Below are positions 25,742 through 33,348 of a stretch of 64,000 nucleotides of DNA, piece by piece. The notes beneath the pieces are model-generated. The model did not search any database. It was given only the letters and a program-made list of their open reading frames with translations, and was not told the origin of the DNA. The stretch covers positions 1 through 64,000 of the forward strand of contig JAUVZX010000002.1 in NCBI GenBank assembly GCA_030602345.1. Reading direction: 5' to 3'. The translations under genes were made by a program, and so were the position numbers. The DNA is from Bacilli bacterium (GTDB lineage Bacteria; Bacillota_I; Bacilli_A; RF39; UBA660). Numbering within the stretch: the first letter of the stretch is position 1; the number at the start of each line of letters is the position of its first letter.

Positions 25742-26361
25742 TAAACAAGCACCTCCTCTAGTTTAATAAGTGCTGACTCAGTAATAATCATTGTATCAGC
25801 TCTCAAAACATCATATGTTCCTAACTCAGTAACTTCTAATAAGGTAACATTATTGATATTTCTTGTTGCTAAAATTACATTGTCATTTAATTCTTCAACT
25901 ACAATTAAAATTTTCTTAACCGCATTCAAAGTTTTCAAAGTACTTAATACTTCTTTTGTTTTATTGCTTTCTAAATTAAAGTTATCAACAATAATCATTT
26001 CATTATTTGTAACTTTATATGCTAAAGCTGATTTGAAAGCTAAACGGCTTTCTTTTTTATTCATTCTGATAAAGTAACTTCTTGGATGCGGTCCAAAAAC
26101 CACTCCACCACCTACCCAATGAGGAGCACGAATACTTCCTTGACGAGCACGTCCAGTTCCTTTTTGTTTCCAAGGTTTTCTACCACCACCACGAACTTCA
26201 TCTCTTGTTTTCGTGTCATGCGTTCCTTGTCTAAATGAAGCTTGAGTTTTCTTGATTGCATCATGTAAAACTGCATCATTTGGTTCGATACCAAAAACTT
26301 CTTTATTCAATGAATATTCTTTTACTTTTTCGTTTTGTAAATTAACTACGTTTAATTTCAT
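25741..26361 (-). CDS. rplD: 50S ribosomal protein L4
   Basis: L4 reaches into the exit tunnel and in some bacteria regulates the S10 operon. The 206 residues contain the loop [20 protein letters not shown] and the [15 protein letters not shown] block. The ATG at 26361 is nine bases after AGGAGG and is preferred over a GTG at 26367 that lies too close to it. Confidence 0.98.
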   Translation of the reverse strand: MKLNVVNLQNEKVKEYSLNKEVFGIEPNDAVLHDAIKKTQASFRQGTHDTKTRDEVRGGGRKPWKQKGTGRARQGSIRAPHWVGGGVVFGPHPRSYFIRMNKKESRLAFKSALAYKVTNNEMIIVDNFNLESNKTKEVLSTLKTLNAVKKILIVVEELNDNVILATRNINNVTLLEVTELGTYDVLRADTMIITESALIKLEEVLV

Positions 26362-26374
26362 ATCCACTAACCTC

Positions 26375-27169
26375 CTATTCTTGGCCTTCTACTTTTGTTT
26401 CTTCTGTTGTTTCAGAAACATTTTCTTCTAGAACAGTTTCTTCTGCCATAACTTCTTCCGTTGTAGCTTCAACCTCTTCAGAAATTTGAGTTTCTTCTAA
26501 TAATTCAGCATAAGTTATTAATCCTTCATATTCATTTACAACACCAGGGTTTTTAACCGCTGTTCTAACGAATACTAATCCTTTTTTGGGACCAGGAATA
26601 TTTCCTTTTACTAATAATATATTATTTACTAAGTCAACCTTAACTATTTCTAAGTTTTGAATAGTAATTGTTTCCGCACCCATGTGTCCTGGTAAATTTT
26701 TACCTTTCATAACACGTTTTGGTAATCTTGATCCCATTGAACCAACACCACGATGGTATTGTGAACCGTGAGTCATAGGCCCTCTTGTTTGATTGTGACG
26801 TTTAATTGTTCCTTGGAAACCTTTTCCTTTGCTTGTTCCCGTTACGTCTATCATTTCTCCTTCAGTAAAGATATCAGCTTTGATTTCTTGTCCTAAAGAA
26901 TAATTATTTGTGTCTACTCCTCTAAGTTCTTTAAAGAAGCGCTTAGGTGTAGTGTTTGCTTTGTTTGTGTGTCCGATTGATGCTTTTGTTGCAAGCTTTT
27001 TTCTTTTAGTTTCAAAACCAAGTTGAATTGCTTCATAACCATCAGTAGCTTTAGTTTTAACTTGAGTTATGATATTTGGTTCAACAGCAACAACTGTAAC
27101 CGGAACTAATTTTCCTGAATTTGTAAAAACTTGGGTCATGCCCATTTTTCTACCTAAGATTCCTTTCAT
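26375..27169 (-). CDS. rplC: 50S ribosomal protein L3 with long acidic C-terminal tail
   Basis: L3 starts 50S assembly and contacts the peptidyl transferase centre. The core is normal: [20 protein letters not shown] at the start, [20 protein letters not shown], and [20 protein letters not shown]. After the usual end near residue 208 there is an extra tail of about 56 residues with 19 Glu, one Lys and no Arg. Such an acidic tail is unusual on an rRNA-binding protein and may contact another factor or be disordered. The frame is continuous to a normal stop, and the tail is not an obvious fusion to a known domain. Confidence 0.97.
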   Translation of the reverse strand: MKGILGRKMGMTQVFTNSGKLVPVTVVAVEPNIITQVKTKATDGYEAIQLGFETKRKKLATKASIGHTNKANTTPKRFFKELRGVDTNNYSLGQEIKADIFTEGEMIDVTGTSKGKGFQGTIKRHNQTRGPMTHGSQYHRGVGSMGSRLPKRVMKGKNLPGHMGAETITIQNLEIVKVDLVNNILLVKGNIPGPKKGLVFVRTAVKNPGVVNEYEGLITYAELLEETQISEEVEATTEEVMAEETVLEENVSETTEETKVEGQE

Positions 27170-27191
27170 ATTTTCCTCCTATATATAATAA

Positions 27192-27500
27192 TTAAAGTTT
27201 AATTTGAATATCAACACCACTTGGAATGTCTAAATGCGTTAACGCATCTATTGTTTCCTTGCTTGGATTGTTGATATCAATAAGTCTTTTATGTGTTCTT
27301 TTTTCGAATTGTTCACGTGAATCTTTATATTTATGAACAGCACGTAGAATTGTTATCTTCTCGATTTCTGTTGGCAATGGAATTGGTCCACTTACTTCTC
27401 CACCAGTTCTCTTAACAGTTTCAACAATTTTAGCGCAAGCTGTATCTAAACTTCTGTGTTCAAACGCTTTCAATCTTATGCGAATTTTTTTGTTAGACAT
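27192..27500 (-). CDS. rpsJ: 30S ribosomal protein S10
   Basis: S10 is in the 30S head and, as NusE, joins transcription antitermination complexes. The 102 residues contain [40 protein letters not shown] and the end [10 protein letters not shown]. It is the first gene of the superoperon, behind a long structured leader. Confidence 0.98.
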   Translation of the reverse strand: MSNKKIRIRLKAFEHRSLDTACAKIVETVKRTGGEVSGPIPLPTEIEKITILRAVHKYKDSREQFEKRTHKRLIDINNPSKETIDALTHLDIPSGVDIQIKL

Positions 27501-27516
27501 ATTGTATCCTCCCTTC

Positions 27517-27608
27517 GTCTATATCTCGTATAGACTAGCTCCGTGTAAAAACCCGATTCTTAAGCAAAGTTAATAACAACTTAACCTGGCGTTTCGGCAA
27601 CCTTACAC
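27517..27608 (-). ncRNA. Structured 5' leader of the S10 superoperon
   Basis: Between the promoter and rpsJ the transcript has about 130 untranslated bases. A long-range helix is possible between GTGTAA (27603-27608) and TTACAC (27543-27548), and a 7-base hairpin GTCTATA/TATAGAC (27517-27535) lies just upstream of the rpsJ ribosome binding site. Leaders of this operon are regulated by L4 in some bacteria; whether this one is cannot be told from sequence. Confidence 0.45.
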
Positions 27609-27632
27609 ATCTATGCTTGTCACACATAGTAA

Positions 27633-27661
27633 ATTATACACTTTGTTATTGTTTTTTGCAA
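27633..27661 (-). promoter_or_regulatory. S10 superoperon promoter
   Basis: TTGCAA (27656-27661) and TATAAT (27633-27638) are separated by 17 bases. It lies 133 bases before the rpsJ ATG and probably drives the whole ribosomal gene string down to rplQ. Confidence 0.8.
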
Positions 27662-27681
27662 GTATTTTTTAACAAAATAAA

Positions 27682-27701
27682 AAATAAGGTTTCCCTTATT
27701 T
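27682..27701 (-). terminator. Terminator after rpsR
   Basis: AAATAAGG and CCTTATTT pair around a 4-base loop and are followed by TTTATTTTG on the minus strand. It contains the rpsR stop codon and lies 21 bases before the S10 operon -35 box. Confidence 0.75.
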
Positions 27702-27918
27702 ATTTAACAAATGGTACTAAAGCCATAAATCTAGATTTCTTAACTTCTTGTGCAATATGTCTTTGGTGTTTAGCACATGCTCCAGTTACTCTTCTTGGTA
27801 ATATTTTACCCTTGTCACCACTAATATATTTTTTAATGATTTCAACATCTTTGTAATCTACACTTTTACCAGCACACATTTGACATACTTTTTTTGGTTT
27901 TCTATAAAATTCTGCCAT
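27700..27918 (-). CDS. rpsR: 30S ribosomal protein S18
   Basis: S18 forms a pair with S6 on the 30S platform. The 72-residue protein contains FYRKPKKVCQMCAG and ISGDKGKILPRRVTGACAKH, with CxxC and a later Cys that can bind zinc, and the usual end FMALVPFVK. It ends the rpsF-ssb-rpsR operon. Confidence 0.98.
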   Translation of the reverse strand: MAEFYRKPKKVCQMCAGKSVDYKDVEIIKKYISGDKGKILPRRVTGACAKHQRHIAQEVKKSRFMALVPFVK

Positions 27919-27932
27919 TTCTTTCCTCCTTA

Positions 27933-28394
27933 TTAATCTAAGAAGTTATCGTCGATAGAAACACTGTCGCCAAAATCCGCAAACGGATCTGCATTGTCGA
28001 CATTCATTGTATTATCTTGATAATCATAAGGTGTTATTGTTTCTTTAAAACCTGTCGCACCTCTATTTTGGCTTTGTGCTTTACTTTCTAAAAATTGAAT
28101 AGTATCAGCAACCACCTCTGTAGTATATCTTTTGTTTCCATCTTTGTCGTCATAACTTCCTGTTTGTATTCTTCCATCTATCGATACAAGACTACCTTTG
28201 TCTAAAAAATTACAAACATTTTCTGCTTGTTTTCTCCAAACAACAATATTTATAAAATCTGCTTCTCTTTGTCCTTGTTGATTTGTATAAGCTCTATTTA
28301 CCGCAACACTAAATCTAGCAAAAGGCAAATTTGAACCAGTATATTTTAATTCCGGTTTACTTGTTAATCTTCCGACTAAACTAACTCTGTTCAT
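27933..28394 (-). CDS. ssb: Single-stranded DNA-binding protein
   Basis: SSB coats single-stranded DNA and recruits repair and replication proteins. The 153-residue protein has the OB fold ([19 protein letters not shown] and [19 protein letters not shown]), a short linker and an acidic tail ending DDNFLD, which stands for the usual DDDLPF. The last residues lack Pro-Phe, so the partner-binding tip is altered. It lies between rpsF and rpsR, a common arrangement. Confidence 0.97.
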   Translation of the reverse strand: MNRVSLVGRLTSKPELKYTGSNLPFARFSVAVNRAYTNQQGQREADFINIVVWRKQAENVCNFLDKGSLVSIDGRIQTGSYDDKDGNKRYTTEVVADTIQFLESKAQSQNRGATGFKETITPYDYQDNTMNVDNADPFADFGDSVSIDDNFLD

Positions 28395-28408
28395 GAATTA
28401 CCTTCTTT

Positions 28409-28699
28409 CTAAATTTCTGTTTTAGTAATCAAGTGACGAACAATGTCTTTATTGATTAAAGCTAAACGATCAAACTCTTTAATTGCTTTATCGTCAGCAC
28501 TTTCGATATTAACTACATAATAAGATCCGTTTTTTTGATCTTTTATTTCGTATGCTAATTCTCTTTGTCCCATTGCTTTAACGTTCACAATTTTAGCACC
28601 GTTAGAAACTAAAACTTCTTCAAAATTAGCGACAAGTTTTTTGTGTTCCTCGTCATTTAAAGTTGCTTTAACTATGTACATAATTTCATAATTACGCAT
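28409..28699 (-). CDS. rpsF: 30S ribosomal protein S6
   Basis: S6 pairs with S18 on the 30S platform. The 96 residues begin MRNYEIMYIVKATLNDEEHK and contain GQRELAYEIKDQKNGSYYVV and the end LALINKDIVRHLITKTEI. It starts the operon with ssb and rpsR and has a leader with two small hairpins. Confidence 0.98.
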   Translation of the reverse strand: MRNYEIMYIVKATLNDEEHKKLVANFEEVLVSNGAKIVNVKAMGQRELAYEIKDQKNGSYYVVNIESADDKAIKEFDRLALINKDIVRHLITKTEI

Positions 28700-28742
28700 T
28701 TCTACACCTCCTTATGGTCTTTGGCTTTCCCTTGAAAGCAAG

Positions 28743-28759
28743 GAGTAATTTTATTACTC
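28743..28759 (-). promoter_or_regulatory. Hairpin in the rpsF leader
   Basis: GAGTAAT and ATTACTC form a perfect 7-base stem with a 3-base loop, soon after the transcription start. Leaders of rpsF operons in many bacteria bind the S6:S18 pair; I do not see its defining motif clearly, so the role is open. Confidence 0.35.
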
Positions 28760-28766
28760 GCTTATG

Positions 28767-28795
28767 ATTATAACAAAAAAAAAGTTGCTTGTAAA
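28767..28795 (-). promoter_or_regulatory. rpsF-ssb-rpsR promoter
   Basis: TTTACA (28790-28795) and TATAAT (28767-28772) with a 17-base spacer. The -35 lies in the loop of the ychF terminator and the spacer runs through its T tail. Confidence 0.75.
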
Positions 28796-28801
28796 CAACT
28801 T
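28781..28801 (-). terminator. ychF terminator
   Basis: AAGTTG and CAACTT pair around an 8-base loop, followed by T9 on the minus strand. The stem includes the ychF stop region. Confidence 0.7.
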
Positions 28802-29897
28802 AGACGTTAAATCGAAAGTGACAGATGTCACCATCTTTCATCGAATATTCTTTTCCTTCTAATCTGACCTTACCCGCTTCTTTAACTTTCCTTTCATCCT
28901 TAAATTCCTTTAAGTCTTCAAAACTCATTACTTCCGCTCTTATAAAGCCCTTTTCAAAATCGGTATGAATTATTCCGGCACACTCCGGCGCTTTCATACC
29001 ATTGATAAATGTCCATGCTCTAACTTCTTTTTTACCAGCAGTAAAATATGTTGATAAATTTAAAAGTTTATACGTTGCTCTTATTAATTGAGAAAGTCCA
29101 CTTTCTCTTATTCCCAGCATCTCAAAAAGTTCAGCACTTTCTTCATCTGATAGATCTGATAAATCTTCTTCTACTTTGGCTGACAAAATAATTAATTCTG
29201 CATTTTGCTCATTTGCGTATGATTTTAATTCTTCTACATAACTCGGAAGAGAAGACAACTCCCCTTCTGAAACGTTAGCTACATAAATTATAGATTTTTG
29301 AGTTAAAAAATTATATGATTTTATTGTTTTAGTTTCATCATCGCTTAAATCAATCAATCTTATTGGAATATTTTTATTTAAGTTTTCTAAAATTTTAGAT
29401 AAAATTTCATATTCTTTTTTTGCATCCTTATCATTAGATTTTAAAGCTTTCGATTCAATCGTTTTCATTTTTTTAGAAACTACTTCTAAATCTGAAAAAA
29501 TCAATTCTAAATCTATTATCTGAGCATCCCTTATAGGATCAGTTTTCCCTTCAACATGCGTTACGTTTTCATCATCAAAACACCTAACAACTTGGCAAAT
29601 TGCATCTACTTCGCGTATATGTGACAAAAACTTATTTCCTAAGCCTTCACCAAGGGATGCTCCCTTTACAAGTCCTGCTATATCAGTAAATTCAAACGTG
29701 GTTGCAATTACTTTTTCCGGATCATAAATCTCTTTTAATAAATCTAATCTATCATCAGGAACCACAACCATACCTATGTTGGGTTCAATAGTTGCAAATG
29801 GATAATTTGCAGCCAATATTTTTTGTTTTGTAATGGCATTAAATAAAGTTGATTTACCAACATTAGGTAAACCAACTATTCCAGCTCTTAAAGACAT
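28800..29897 (-). CDS. ychF: Ribosome-binding ATPase YchF
   Basis: YchF is an Obg-family P-loop protein that prefers ATP and binds ribosomes, with roles in stress response. The 365 residues have G1 GLPNVGKSTLFNAI, DIAGLVKGASLGEGLGNKFL (G3 region), an NxxE-type G4 in YVANVSEGE, and the C-terminal TGS domain (RAWTFINGMKAPECAGIIHT). Full length. It stands before rpsF, as in Bacillus. Confidence 0.97.
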   Translation of the reverse strand: MSLRAGIVGLPNVGKSTLFNAITKQKILAANYPFATIEPNIGMVVVPDDRLDLLKEIYDPEKVIATTFEFTDIAGLVKGASLGEGLGNKFLSHIREVDAICQVVRCFDDENVTHVEGKTDPIRDAQIIDLELIFSDLEVVSKKMKTIESKALKSNDKDAKKEYEILSKILENLNKNIPIRLIDLSDDETKTIKSYNFLTQKSIIYVANVSEGELSSLPSYVEELKSYANEQNAELIILSAKVEEDLSDLSDEESAELFEMLGIRESGLSQLIRATYKLLNLSTYFTAGKKEVRAWTFINGMKAPECAGIIHTDFEKGFIRAEVMSFEDLKEFKDERKVKEAGKVRLEGKEYSMKDGDICHFRFNV

Positions 29898-29906
29898 ATT
29901 TCCTCC

Positions 29907-31421
29907 TTACATTGTTGTAAATGTTTTCGGTCCAATTGGTAATCCAATCAGATACCAAGAAAGAACAAACAATATCATAAACAACGTTATTATTATCAGT
30001 GGTTTTAGAATTATTGAATAAGCTTCCGACAATCTAATTTCATCTTCCATATTCTTCTTTAGTTGACCTAAAGTAAAAAATAGATAAATTGAGAAAATAG
30101 AAAGGGTTGAACCTATTCCTGTAAAAATTACGAAAACTATTTGTGCATAATCTGGGGTCATATTTGTTCTCATAAATAAAGGCACAATTATCGGCGATAA
30201 ATATGACCACTTAAGATAATCGAAAGGCAATAAAAACCCCCCAACTAACGCTATTAAAATAAATGTTATTACCAGAGGCATACCGGAAAATTGTAACACT
30301 CCAAATATATCAACCACATTAACTATAAAGACTTCTGCTATATTAGTCCACATTAACAACATGAACACTACATATGACACTATCATAATAGGGAAAATTC
30401 TCTCATACCCTTTTAAACCAAAACTAATAGCTCTTGAAGCCTCGAAACTGTTATCGATAGTTTTATTAATTTTACCAAACGTAAACGAAACTATCATTAG
30501 AAAAAAAGAGAACAAATAAATAAAATATTTAGTAAAAATTGATGTTTCTGATACAATTTTTAAAATATAGTTGTCTTGCGTTAAATCTAAAAGGAATCCA
30601 GAACCAGTCAAACCATATACCATTACTAAAAGAATCATTACCGAAAGAAATAAGGTTGTTTTCCATTTAAATGAGTTTTCTACTTCTTCCTCGATGATTA
30701 TTTTAGTCGTCTTAGGATAAACCATTTTATAAATTAAATATGACAATAACACAGAAAGGAAAATAGTTCCAACTAAATTTAAAAAAATTACAGAAGTAGG
30801 AGAATAAACATAATTTATGTTTCTTTCCACATTGGCAGCAAGTTGTGTAAAATTTCCTATTGTATAATCGATATTCTTGTTAAATATCGAAAATCCATAT
30901 CCGACATTAAAAGATATAAATGAGGTATAAATTCCCAATTGAGGATTTTTAATTGCATATTTATAAATTAAAGCAAATAAAGGTACCAACAATAACATCC
31001 CTTGGGGTCCTAAAAAATTAAAGATAAACGATACTATAACTGTCATAAAAATTAAATATCTAGCTTTTAGTTTATTAAATTTTTTAAACACAAGTTGTGC
31101 CAATCCACTCTTTTCCATAACTCCCAGTGCTGCACCAACAAATATAATTTTGGTCAGCATCGAAGCTATAAAATCGGTACTTAAAAATGATAAAACTTTT
31201 TCAAACGATTCGAGACTTAAAGTGTTGTTTACTGTAGCTATTGTCGTTTCAACTACTCTCTGCCCTTCGTTTAAAGAACTATTAACTATAGCAGCCTTAT
31301 CACCTTGAAACTCTAGAAAGTGTAATAAAGAACCCAAAACTATTATAATTAAAAATACAATAGCCAGATTTGAAAGAACGCTTAATTCTAATTTTTGTGT
31401 CTTTTTCTTTTTAATAGCCAT
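29907..31421 (-). CDS. AbgT-like membrane transporter
   Basis: This 504-residue protein has about twelve hydrophobic segments. The overall layout and blocks such as VGAALGVMEKSGLAQLVFKK, IVSFIFNFLGPQG and the end WYLIGLPIGP resemble the AbgT family, which contains p-aminobenzoyl-glutamate importers and sulfonamide exporters. A larger extracytoplasmic loop (about 50-90) lies after the first segment. It starts 8 bases after the DUF951 gene in the same direction, so it is likely cotranscribed with soj-spo0J. The substrate cannot be inferred. Confidence 0.6.
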   Translation of the reverse strand: MAIKKKKTQKLELSVLSNLAIVFLIIIVLGSLLHFLEFQGDKAAIVNSSLNEGQRVVETTIATVNNTLSLESFEKVLSFLSTDFIASMLTKIIFVGAALGVMEKSGLAQLVFKKFNKLKARYLIFMTVIVSFIFNFLGPQGMLLLVPLFALIYKYAIKNPQLGIYTSFISFNVGYGFSIFNKNIDYTIGNFTQLAANVERNINYVYSPTSVIFLNLVGTIFLSVLLSYLIYKMVYPKTTKIIIEEEVENSFKWKTTLFLSVMILLVMVYGLTGSGFLLDLTQDNYILKIVSETSIFTKYFIYLFSFFLMIVSFTFGKINKTIDNSFEASRAISFGLKGYERIFPIMIVSYVVFMLLMWTNIAEVFIVNVVDIFGVLQFSGMPLVITFILIALVGGFLLPFDYLKWSYLSPIIVPLFMRTNMTPDYAQIVFVIFTGIGSTLSIFSIYLFFTLGQLKKNMEDEIRLSEAYSIILKPLIIITLFMILFVLSWYLIGLPIGPKTFTTM

Positions 31422-31429
31422 TATTCCTC

Positions 31430-31615
31430 CTAAAAAGTTTTTACTTTTTTTATTTTTTTGTTGAAGTCTATTCTAGGCATCATAATGCTTCTTTGGCATT
31501 TGAGACATTTAATTTTAATGTCCGCTCCTAGCCTAGTAACTTCCCAATTATTTTCTCCACAAGGGTGTTCTTTTCTCATAACAACAACACTTCCAAGTTG
31601 ATAGTTTTTATCCAT
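31430..31615 (-). CDS. DUF951 family protein
   Basis: A 61-residue protein starting MDKNYQLGSVVVMRKEHPCG and containing VTRLGADIKIKCLKCQRSIM. It fits DUF951, small proteins often encoded beside spo0J in Firmicutes. The Cys pattern (C19, CLKC) could bind zinc, and an OB-like beta fold is likely. The gene overlaps the spo0J stop by one base, so it is translated with it. Its function is not known. Confidence 0.85.
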   Translation of the reverse strand: MDKNYQLGSVVVMRKEHPCGENNWEVTRLGADIKIKCLKCQRSIMMPRIDFNKKIKKVKTF

Positions 31616-32475
31616 TATTCTTTCACATCCAAAACATCTAGGATCCTGTTTAAATCGGCATCATTAACAAATGCTATTTCTATTCTTTTATCTTTAATAA
31701 CGACCCTAGAATCTAATTTTTCTCTCAAAAGTTCTTGTGCATATAAATACTTATCGTTCGTGTCATGAATTTTATTGTTCGCATTTTTTTTGCTTGTCTT
31801 TTCAAGTTCGTGTACAGGCATAGATTTATTAACAATTTCATCAGCCATTTTAAACATATCTTCTACTTTTTCTTGTTTGCTTAAAAATCTTGCATGACTC
31901 ATTGATAGTTTACCGGTAACAACCATATCTTTTATTTCATCTGGTAATCTTAGTATTCCAATCATATTTGTAACATGACTTCTACTTTTTCCTAATTTTT
32001 TAGCTAATTCTTCTTGTGTTAACGACAATCTATCAATCATCATTTTATATGCCATGGCTTCTTCTATTGCGTTTAAATCCTCTCTTTGAAGGTTTTCTAA
32101 AAGGGCAATTTGCATCATATCTTGATCTGAGAATTCTCTCACAATTGCAGGTATTGTTTCTTTACCCGCCATTTTACTAGCGCGAACTCTTCTTTCGCCG
32201 GCAATTATTTCATAGCCATTGATTGCTTTTTTAACAATAATAGGTTGAAAAACGCCGTGCTCTTTAATTGATTCGGATAACTCAATCAACGCTTCTTCAT
32301 TAAATACTTTTCTTGGTTGATATGGGTTTGGTCTTAATAAGCCCAAATCAACATTCTTTATATCTTCCGGGCTAGAAGTATCATATATTTTTTGTTCGAT
32401 AGACTCCAAATCTAAGTTTTCACTGTTAAATAACTGTTCCAAGCCTTTTCCAAGCACTTTTCTTTTATTTTCCAT
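31615..32475 (-). CDS. spo0J: Chromosome partitioning protein ParB/Spo0J
   Basis: ParB binds parS sites, uses CTP to slide along DNA, and loads SMC. The 286-residue protein has the N-terminal segment KRKVLGKGLEQLF that stimulates ParA, then LRPNPYQPRK, the CTP-binding motifs GERRVRASKMAGKETIPAIV and LLENLQREDLNAIEEA, and the helix-turn-helix LTQEELAKKLGKSRSHVTNM. The ATG at 32475 overlaps the end of soj; a TTG three codons earlier is possible. Three likely target sites lie at 50756-50842. Confidence 0.96.
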   Translation of the reverse strand: MENKRKVLGKGLEQLFNSENLDLESIEQKIYDTSSPEDIKNVDLGLLRPNPYQPRKVFNEEALIELSESIKEHGVFQPIIVKKAINGYEIIAGERRVRASKMAGKETIPAIVREFSDQDMMQIALLENLQREDLNAIEEAMAYKMMIDRLSLTQEELAKKLGKSRSHVTNMIGILRLPDEIKDMVVTGKLSMSHARFLSKQEKVEDMFKMADEIVNKSMPVHELEKTSKKNANNKIHDTNDKYLYAQELLREKLDSRVVIKDKRIEIAFVNDADLNRILDVLDVKE

Positions 32476-33250
32476 TTCTATCAATCACTTCCTTCGCTAA
32501 ATTATGATAAGCTTTTGTTCCGTTGCTCATTGGATCATAAATACATATTGGTTTCCCATGACTTGGAGCTTCTGATAGCCTAACAAGTCTAGGAATAATT
32601 GTATCATAAACCCTCTCTTTAAAATATTCTTTTATTTCTCTAACCACATCCATACCTAGATTTGTTCTAGCATCGAGCATTGTTAGTAAAACACCTTCTA
32701 TATCAAGAGTTGGATTCAAATTTCTTTGAGCAAGCATAATCGTATTTAATAATTGCATAATCCCTTCCAAAGCAAAAAATTCACATTGCACTGGGATAAT
32801 TACAGAATCAGAGGCTGTAAGTGCGTTTGTAGTTAAAACCCCTAATGAAGGAGGGCAATCAATTATAATATAGTCAAAGTGCTTCTTAGCAATGTCTAAA
32901 TGTTGTTTTAATTGGCTTCCTTTTAAAAAACTAACATCAGTTCTACTTTTTTCAATTAATTCTATATCCGCTCCAGCTAAATTAATTGTAGCGGGAATGA
33001 CATATAAATTTTGAAATTCTGTTTTTATGATTGCGTCCTTCAAATCACTTTTACCAACTAATAAATCATAAACGCTTTTCTTGACCTCGGCCTTGTTTAT
33101 CCCTATTCCCGTCGTAGTGTTTCCTTGGGGATCCAAATCAACTAATAATACTTTTTTACCAAGCATCCCTAAAGAAGCAGATAAATTTATACTGGTTGTC
33201 GTCTTTCCAACTCCACCTTTTTGATTTACTAAAGATATTATTTTTCCCAT
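32465..33250 (-). CDS. soj: Chromosome partitioning ATPase ParA/Soj
   Basis: Soj is a deviant Walker ATPase that works with Spo0J in segregation and also adjusts DnaA activity. The 261-residue protein has the deviant P-loop KGGVGKTTTSIN (11-22), LLVDLDPQGNTTTGIG and YIIIDCPPSLGVLT. It has no N-terminal helix-turn-helix, as expected for chromosomal Soj. It lies directly between ftsH and spo0J. Confidence 0.96.
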   Translation of the reverse strand: MGKIISLVNQKGGVGKTTTSINLSASLGMLGKKVLLVDLDPQGNTTTGIGINKAEVKKSVYDLLVGKSDLKDAIIKTEFQNLYVIPATINLAGADIELIEKSRTDVSFLKGSQLKQHLDIAKKHFDYIIIDCPPSLGVLTTNALTASDSVIIPVQCEFFALEGIMQLLNTIMLAQRNLNPTLDIEGVLLTMLDARTNLGMDVVREIKEYFKERVYDTIIPRLVRLSEAPSHGKPICIYDPMSNGTKAYHNLAKEVIDRNGK

Positions 33251-33310
33251 GTTTTCACACCATTTCTATCTGTATTTATTTTATCATAATTAAGATGTTT
33301 TTGCCATTAA

Positions 33311-33348
33311 AATAAAAGAATTAGACATTAGATTCTAACTCTTTTATT
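33311..33348 (-). terminator. ftsH terminator
   Basis: Arms at 33311-33325 and 33334-33348 form a 15-base stem with one G-U and an 8-base loop, followed by TTAAT on the minus strand. It includes the last codons of ftsH. Confidence 0.65.
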
